38,467 nucleotides of DNA from M3007 sp040080915 (GTDB lineage Bacteria > Bacteroidota > Bacteroidia > Chitinophagales > Saprospiraceae): contig JBEBHD010000019.1 of assembly GCA_040080915.1 (NCBI GenBank), forward strand, positions 1 to 38,467, read 5' to 3'. Below are positions 33,648 to 38,467 of the stretch, piece by piece. The notes below the pieces were generated by a model. That model ran no database searches. It saw only the letters and a list, made by a program, of their open reading frames with translations, and had not been told where the DNA came from. Numbering within the stretch: position 1 is the stretch's first letter; each line of letters starts with the position of its first letter. The position numbers were made by a program, and so were the translations under genes.

Positions 33648-35903
33648 ATGAGTTCCTTGGTTTACCTACTTCCCTTGTTCGGCGTAGTCGGACTGTTGTA
33701 CATGGCCGTTCTGCAGGCTTGGGTCAAAAAGCAAGACGCGGGCGACGACAAGATGCGCGCTATTGCTTCGCACATTGCCGACGGTGCTATGGCCTTTTTG
33801 AAGGCAGAGTACCGCGTATTGGCGATTTTCGTGATCGTTGCGGGCCTGTTATTGGGCTGGCAAAGCATGGTGGTCACCACCAGCCACCCGCTCATCGTGG
33901 TGGCATTCGTTATTGGAGCGGCGTTTTCGGTGCTGGCTGGCTACACCGGCATGCGTATCGCCACCAAAGCCAACGTGCGTACCACGCAGGCTGCCCGCAC
34001 CAGCTTGGCCAAGGCCCTGAAGGTGTCGTTCAACGGCGGCTCGGTCATGGGTCTCGGTGTCGCTGGCCTGGCTGTTTTGGGTCTCAGCGCGTTGTTTGCT
34101 ATTTTCTTCAACTATTTCATGGGCGGAACTTACGGCCCCGACGGCTGGCGCACCATGTCGCGTGTGCTCGAGGTGCTGGCCGGTTTTTCGCTCGGCGCTG
34201 AGTCCATCGCGCTGTTTGCCCGTGTGGGCGGCGGTATTTACACCAAGGCTGCTGACGTAGGGGCCGACCTGGTGGGCAAAGTGGAAGCCGGTATCCCCGA
34301 GGACGACCCGCGCAACCCCGCCACCATCGCCGACAACGTAGGCGACAACGTGGGCGACGTGGCCGGTATGGGTGCTGACTTGTTCGGTTCCTATGTGGCT
34401 ACCATGCTGGCTGCCATGGTACTGGGCAACTCGGTCATCCGCGACTCCGGCGGCATCACCGACGAGTTCGGCGGCATTGGCCCCATCTTGCTCCCGATCC
34501 TGATCGCTGGCTTAGGCATTATTTTCTCCATGATCGGCATGAACCTCGTGCGCGTGAAAGACAACGCTGAGGCAAACTCCGACACCGTGCAGGGCGCACT
34601 CAACTTCGGAAACTGGGCCAGCATTATCATTACGGGCATCGCCTGCTACCCGGTCATCCACTGGATGCTGCCGGAGACCATGACGATGAACTTTTTCGGC
34701 ACCGGTGCCCGGGTGATCAGCAACACCAGCGTGTTTTACGCCGTGCTGGTCGGCCTTACCGTGGGTGCCCTCATCTCCACCATCACAGAATACTACACCG
34801 GTTTGGGCAAAAAACCCGTGCTCGCCATCGTCCGACAGTCGGGCACGGGTCACGGCACCAACGTGATCGCGGGCCTCGCCACGGGCATGATGTCCACGTG
34901 GATGCCGATCGTGTTATTTGCCAGCGCGATTTGGGGTGCGTACACCCTGGCCGGATTTTACGGCGTGGCCATTGCTGCCTCGGCCATGATGGCCACCACG
35001 GCTATGCAGTTGGCTATTGATGCTTTTGGCCCCATTGCCGACAACGCCGGCGGCATAGCCGAAATGAGCGAACTGCCGAAAGAGGTACGGGAAAAAACCG
35101 ACGTACTTGACTCCGTGGGCAATACCACCGCCGCTATCGGCAAAGGTTTCGCTATCGCTTCGGCAGCCCTGACGGCTCTTGCCCTTTTTGCCGCGTATGT
35201 GGACTTTACGGGTATCCAGGGCATCAATATTTTCAAAGCCGATGTGCTGGCCGCCCTGTTTGTGGGTGCCATGATCCCGGTGGTGTTTTCCGCCCTGGCC
35301 ATGCAAAGCGTAGGTCGGGCTGCCATGGACATGGTGAACGAGGTGCGCCGCCAGTTTCGCGAAATACCGGGTTTGCTCGAAGGTACCGGCAAGGCCGAGT
35401 ATGGCAAGTGCGTGGAAATTTCCACCAAGGCTGCCCTGCGCGAAATGATGCCCCCCGGTCTCATCACGATTATCACCCCTATCGCTATTGGCTTCCTCAT
35501 GGGGCCGGAAGCACTGGGCGGCTACATGGCTGGCGTGACCGTCAGCGGTGTCATGTGGGCCATCTTCCAGTCCAATGCCGGTGGTGCTTGGGACAACGCC
35601 AAGAAATCGTTCGAGAAAGGCGTGGAGATTGACGGCAAGATGTATTACAAAGGTTCCGAACCGCACAAGGCCGCCGTCACCGGCGATACCGTGGGCGACC
35701 CGTTCAAGGACACCTCCGGCCCTTCGATGAACATCCTGATCAAACTGACCTGCCTCGTGGGCTTGGTGATCGCACCCATTCTCGGCGGCCTCACAGGGGG
35801 CGAAACAGGCAGCACCACCCCCGCCAAGCAGGAGGAAATCATTCTGTCGCAACAAACCGCGCCACAGCAGCCCGCTGCCCTGCCCGTGGAGGAGAAGAAG
35901 TAA
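33648..35903 (+). CDS. hppA: Membrane-bound proton/sodium-translocating pyrophosphatase, K+-dependent type
   Basis: 751 residues from the ATG at 33648; an upstream in-frame extension would start before the -7 box. About 16 transmembrane helices. The pyrophosphate site is intact: DDPRNPATIADNVGDNVGDV starting at Asp219, and the later DNAGGIAEM and DTVGDPFKDTSGPS blocks. The K+-dependence signature reads GNTTAAIGKG, with Ala495 and Gly498 at the positions that carry Lys and Ala in K+-independent enzymes. It uses PPi hydrolysis to pump H+, Na+ or both, which the sequence does not settle. The last 35 residues are a Gln/Ala/Pro-rich tail. A strong terminator follows. Confidence 0.95.
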   Translation: MSSLVYLLPLFGVVGLLYMAVLQAWVKKQDAGDDKMRAIASHIADGAMAFLKAEYRVLAIFVIVAGLLLGWQSMVVTTSHPLIVVAFVIGAAFSVLAGYTGMRIATKANVRTTQAARTSLAKALKVSFNGGSVMGLGVAGLAVLGLSALFAIFFNYFMGGTYGPDGWRTMSRVLEVLAGFSLGAESIALFARVGGGIYTKAADVGADLVGKVEAGIPEDDPRNPATIADNVGDNVGDVAGMGADLFGSYVATMLAAMVLGNSVIRDSGGITDEFGGIGPILLPILIAGLGIIFSMIGMNLVRVKDNAEANSDTVQGALNFGNWASIIITGIACYPVIHWMLPETMTMNFFGTGARVISNTSVFYAVLVGLTVGALISTITEYYTGLGKKPVLAIVRQSGTGHGTNVIAGLATGMMSTWMPIVLFASAIWGAYTLAGFYGVAIAASAMMATTAMQLAIDAFGPIADNAGGIAEMSELPKEVREKTDVLDSVGNTTAAIGKGFAIASAALTALALFAAYVDFTGIQGINIFKADVLAALFVGAMIPVVFSALAMQSVGRAAMDMVNEVRRQFREIPGLLEGTGKAEYGKCVEISTKAALREMMPPGLITIITPIAIGFLMGPEALGGYMAGVTVSGVMWAIFQSNAGGAWDNAKKSFEKGVEIDGKMYYKGSEPHKAAVTGDTVGDPFKDTSGPSMNILIKLTCLVGLVIAPILGGLTGGETGSTTPAKQEEIILSQQTAPQQPAALPVEEKK

Positions 35904-35929
35904 ATTTGAAAAAACATGGTTTTGAAAAA

Positions 35930-35977
35930 CACGCCCGCCCCGACCTGCGCAAGCCAACCGGGGCGGGCGTGTTTTTT
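35930..35977 (+). terminator. Strong intrinsic terminator after the pyrophosphatase gene
   Basis: CACGCCCGCCCCG (35930-35942) pairs with CGGGGCGGGCGTG (35959-35971) around a 16-base loop, followed by TTTTTT. The A-run before the stem also makes it partly bidirectional. Confidence 0.9.
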
Positions 35978-36062
35978 ACACTTCCGAGTGAATTGAATTT
36001 CGGCATCAAGTGCCCAAACACTGTGAAACTATCTTCGATTTTCCGTGTTCCCATCAGTGCCC

Positions 36063-36096
36063 AACCAGAAGCCCTCTAACCTTCCAACCAGAAACC
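36063..36096 (+). repeat. C-rich repeat arm upstream of the polyprenyl synthase gene
   Basis: AACCAGAAGCCCTCTAACC then TTCCAACCAGAAACC belong to the same word family as the tig/clpX hairpins (CCTCTAACC, AACCAG). It is a single arm and ends 12 bp before the ATG at 36109. Confidence 0.6.
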
Positions 36097-36108
36097 TACT
36101 ACCCAGGC

Positions 36109-37077
36109 ATGAGCCTCGACACGATCAAACAGCCCATAGCCGCCGAACTGGATGTTTTTGAAAAACACTTCCGGGATTCCATGCGCAGCAATGTCCCTTT
36201 GCTGGACAAAATCACATGGTACATCGTACAGCGCAAGGGCAAGCAAGTACGCCCCATGCTGGTGCTGCTCAGCGCCCGGCTTTTTGGCCCTATCACGGAG
36301 GCCTCCTACACTGCTGCCTCTCTCGTGGAAATCCTGCACACCGCTACCCTCGTTCACGACGACGTGGTGGACGATGCCTACGAACGCCGGGGTTTTTTTT
36401 CCATAAACGCCCTGTGGAAGAACAAGATAGCCGTGCTGGTCGGTGATTTTTTGCTCTCGCAGGGCTTGCTGCTCAGCGTGCGACAACAGCAGTTTCACCT
36501 GCTTGAAATCGTCACCCGTGCCGTGAAGGAAATGGCCGAGGGTGAGCTGTTGCAAATGGAAAAGGCCCGCCGGCTTGACATTCGCGAGGACATTTATTAC
36601 GACATTATCCGCCAAAAAACCGCTTCGCTCATTGCTGCCGCATGCAGCGCTGGCGCTGCCAGCACCGCTACCGACCGCGCCGACGAGGAAAAAATGCGCC
36701 TTTTCGGCGAAAAAACCGGCATTGCCTTTCAAATCCGCGACGACCTGTTCGACTTCGGCACCAATGACGTGGGCAAGCCGCTTGGAATTGACATCAAGGA
36801 GAAAAAAATGACCCTGCCGCTCATCTACGCGCTCGCTCAGGCAGACCGCCCCACCCGGCGGCATATCATCAATTTGGTGAAAAATGAAAGCCACAAGTCT
36901 GAAAAAGTGGGCGAAGTGATCCAGTTCGTGCGGCAAAGCGGCGGCCTTGAATACGCCCGCCAAGCCATGCACCGTTACCGGCAGGAAGCGCTCGACCTGC
37001 TGCACACCGTGCCCGAAAGTCCCGCCCGGCAGGCCTTGGGCGATCTGCTTCTGTTCGTGACCGAACGGGAAAAGTGA
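36109..37077 (+). CDS. Long-chain trans-polyprenyl diphosphate synthase
   Basis: 322 residues from the ATG at 36109; the frame is open upstream, but that part is repeat sequence. The first Asp-rich motif is LVHDDVVDDAYERRG (DDxxD at 84-88) and the second is QIRDDLFDFG (211-215). The KGKQVRPMLVLL block binds the allylic substrate. A small residue (Ala79) lies five positions before the first DDxxD, where short-chain enzymes carry bulky aromatic residues. A long product such as a hepta- or octaprenyl chain for menaquinone is therefore likely. It converges on sbcD with only 4 bp between the stops. Confidence 0.9.
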   Translation: MSLDTIKQPIAAELDVFEKHFRDSMRSNVPLLDKITWYIVQRKGKQVRPMLVLLSARLFGPITEASYTAASLVEILHTATLVHDDVVDDAYERRGFFSINALWKNKIAVLVGDFLLSQGLLLSVRQQQFHLLEIVTRAVKEMAEGELLQMEKARRLDIREDIYYDIIRQKTASLIAAACSAGAASTATDRADEEKMRLFGEKTGIAFQIRDDLFDFGTNDVGKPLGIDIKEKKMTLPLIYALAQADRPTRRHIINLVKNESHKSEKVGEVIQFVRQSGGLEYARQAMHRYRQEALDLLHTVPESPARQALGDLLLFVTEREK

Positions 37078-37081
37078 GCTG

Positions 37082-38206
37082 TCATTCCTGAAAAAAATAC
37101 TGCTCCGCTCGTTCCGCCAGTTTGGCGGCGGTGACCTCGTCGTCGGCGTATTTGCTGCGCAGGTAGTCGGCAAAAATTTTGTCGAGCCGGTCGAACTGGC
37201 TTGTCTCGATGCCGTGAACGAAGGCCCGGTCGCTGTACGAGCGGCGCTTGGGGATCAGTTGGAACGCGTCGGGAAAAATTTGCCGCAGGCGCAGGTTGGA
37301 GATTTCCAAGGTTTGTTCGGGCCGTATGTCGTTGAACTGCAAGGAGATCATGGCCTCCCGGGAGTCGTTTTGCGAGCCAAATTCCGCCAACGCCACCTCA
37401 ATGTCGGCCGCCGAGTGTTCGTAGCAGGCATCCATGCTCCAGCGCAACCACGGGCGGGTGGGCACGGCCTCGAAGGCGACGGAGCAGGTGCCGTCCGAGC
37501 CAATGTCTAACAGAAGAAACCCTTTTTCGGTACCGATTTCGGTGTCGCTCAGGCGCTCGGTGCTGCCAGCGTACCAAGCGTTTGGGTGCAGGTTTATTTT
37601 TTGGCAATTGTGCCAGTGGCCGAGGGCGATGTACTGGAATTCGGCCAGTTTGGCCTCGAACTCCGCCGGGAAAACCTGCTCACCGTATTCCTCCATGAGG
37701 AAACGTTTGCCGAGCGAGGTGTGTAGGAGCAGCACGTTGAACTGGCCCGGCACGGGCTGCATGCGCTCCAGTTCGAGGTGCAGCAGCCGGTCGTCGTTGA
37801 TGTGCGGCACGCCGTGTACCGCCATGCCGCCGAGATCGAATTTTTCCCAGGTGTCGCCAAAGATCGGGTACACGCAATGGAGGCTGCGCAGCGCCCGCAG
37901 GATGGGGCTGTTGTAAATCGTTTTGGGCGTTTCGTGGTTGCCGGCGATGATGGCGATGGGGATGCGGGCATCGCACAGGCGGCGGAGTTGTTCGAGGCCG
38001 AACGTTAGCGCCCGGTTGGAGGGGCTGGGCCGGTGGAAAAAATCACCGCTGTGGACGACCACATCAGGCCGGATTTCCAAAATGCGCTGGATGATGCGCT
38101 CGAACGCATCGTACACGTCTTGTTCGCGGGCGTTCACGCCGGAGACGGTGACGCGGTCGAAGGCCTGGAAGCCGAGGTGGGTGTCGGAGAAATGGAGGAT
38201 GCGCAT
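37082..38206 (-). CDS. sbcD: SbcD/Mre11-type DNA repair nuclease
   Basis: 374 residues. The metallophosphoesterase motifs are complete: FSDTHLG (Asp8, His10), VVVHSGDFFH (Asp55), AGNHE (Asn90, His91), LLHTS, and ALGHWHN near residue 200. A capping domain and a C-terminal helical arm follow, as in Mre11/SbcD. The enzyme trims DNA ends and hairpins together with the SMC-like ATPase SbcC/Rad50, whose gene is usually adjacent but is absent here. No upstream gene is visible within the 261 bp to the window edge. Confidence 0.93.
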   Translation of the reverse strand: MRILHFSDTHLGFQAFDRVTVSGVNAREQDVYDAFERIIQRILEIRPDVVVHSGDFFHRPSPSNRALTFGLEQLRRLCDARIPIAIIAGNHETPKTIYNSPILRALRSLHCVYPIFGDTWEKFDLGGMAVHGVPHINDDRLLHLELERMQPVPGQFNVLLLHTSLGKRFLMEEYGEQVFPAEFEAKLAEFQYIALGHWHNCQKINLHPNAWYAGSTERLSDTEIGTEKGFLLLDIGSDGTCSVAFEAVPTRPWLRWSMDACYEHSAADIEVALAEFGSQNDSREAMISLQFNDIRPEQTLEISNLRLRQIFPDAFQLIPKRRSYSDRAFVHGIETSQFDRLDKIFADYLRSKYADDEVTAAKLAERAEQYFFQE

Positions 38207-38369
38207 GGATAGGGCGTAAAGTTAAATTGGCAGACGCGCCGTTTCGTAGTCGAAATTGCTCACAAACCAACTTTGGCAATTATTGGGTATTTGCAGTTGG
38301 CGCCACTTAGTTAGCCTGAATTTGGCATTTTTGTCAATTCCAAATTCATAATTGATAGTAACTGTTTCA

Positions 38370-38467
38370 GAGCGTGTTTAAATTTCAGTGCCGAGGCGAA
38401 AGCGAGCGAATTTTGTTTCAGGCAAGGCGAAATTTGCAGCCGTAGCCGGGTGCCTACGGCGAAAATT
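38370..38467 (+). repeat. Interspersed repeat running off the right edge
   Basis: Starts GAGCGTGTTTAAATTTCAGT, one mismatch from the complement of 9044-9063. It continues with GGCGAAAGCGAGCGAATTTT and a partial internal echo (AAGGCGAAATTTGCAG), then a 7-bp inverted repeat GCCGTAG-N8-CTACGGC. No coding potential is apparent. The rest of the 38207-38369 gap shows no gene. Confidence 0.5.

Noticed and set aside
34914..35957. 347-residue minus-strand frame antisense to the pyrophosphatase gene
   Set aside because: It lies opposite clear transmembrane segments and substrate motifs of hppA and runs through the terminator. Its His/Gly-rich composition is typical of an antisense shadow.

Overview
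This window looks like a chromosomal segment of a Bacteroidota bacterium, most likely from the Saprospiria (Lewinella/Haliscomenobacter-like). The evidence is a PorW/SprE-type lipoprotein of the type IX secretion system (T9SS), a giant T9SS-exported protein with SprB repeats and a C-terminal sorting domain, many TAnnTTTG promoter boxes, few Shine-Dalgarno sites, and Bacteroidota-type versions of ClpX, MutL, PhoH, dihydroorotase and the DUF62 SAM hydrolase. The GC content seems high for the phylum (not computed). The genus call is inference. No phage, plasmid, CRISPR or antibiotic-resistance cluster is visible.

Layout. 1-576 is the start of a sprE/porW gene running off the left edge. 803-3882 is a plus-strand run of M23 peptidase, C1-type aminopeptidase and truA. 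3927-6170 (minus) holds a serine aminopeptidase-like lipoprotein and an ECF sigma factor overlapping a cupin anti-sigma protein. 6265-8384 (minus) is a pair of overlapping DUF2157-like membrane proteins, divergent from a small lipoprotein at 8496-8984. 9122-11365 (minus) is the bifunctional (p)ppGpp enzyme RelA/SpoT, divergent from tRNA-Leu(UAG), which is followed by the protein quality-control cluster tig-clpP-clpX (11723-15323).

15430-18490 is the accessory part: fragments of secreted proteins, a ParE/RelE toxin-antitoxin pair, a GNAT acetyltransferase, and a DUF433-DUF5615 toxin-antitoxin pair whose toxin is frameshifted. The second pair lies between two copies of the 3' end of the neighbouring RND transporter gene. 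18531-23285 (minus) is that RND transporter, a lipoprotein cytochrome c and PhoH. 23460-28870 (plus) holds the DUF62 SAM hydrolase, a dihydroorotase-like protein lacking metal ligands, mutL and a rhomboid protease. 29146-33417 is the SprB-repeat surface protein. 33648-38206 holds a K+-dependent membrane pyrophosphatase, a long-chain polyprenyl synthase and SbcD.

The most unusual material is between genes. There is a family of 8-bp-periodic GTTAGAGG-like hairpins next to tig, clpP, clpX and the polyprenyl synthase gene. A 20-copy GTGAGCGG array abuts the RND start codon; its unit differs from GTTAGAGG at two positions. A 405-bp set of concentric inverted repeats fills the gap at 24276-24680, and MITE-like elements lie at 24418-24535 and 26111-26195. 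These explain almost every long non-coding gap and are the best candidates for undescribed biology here.
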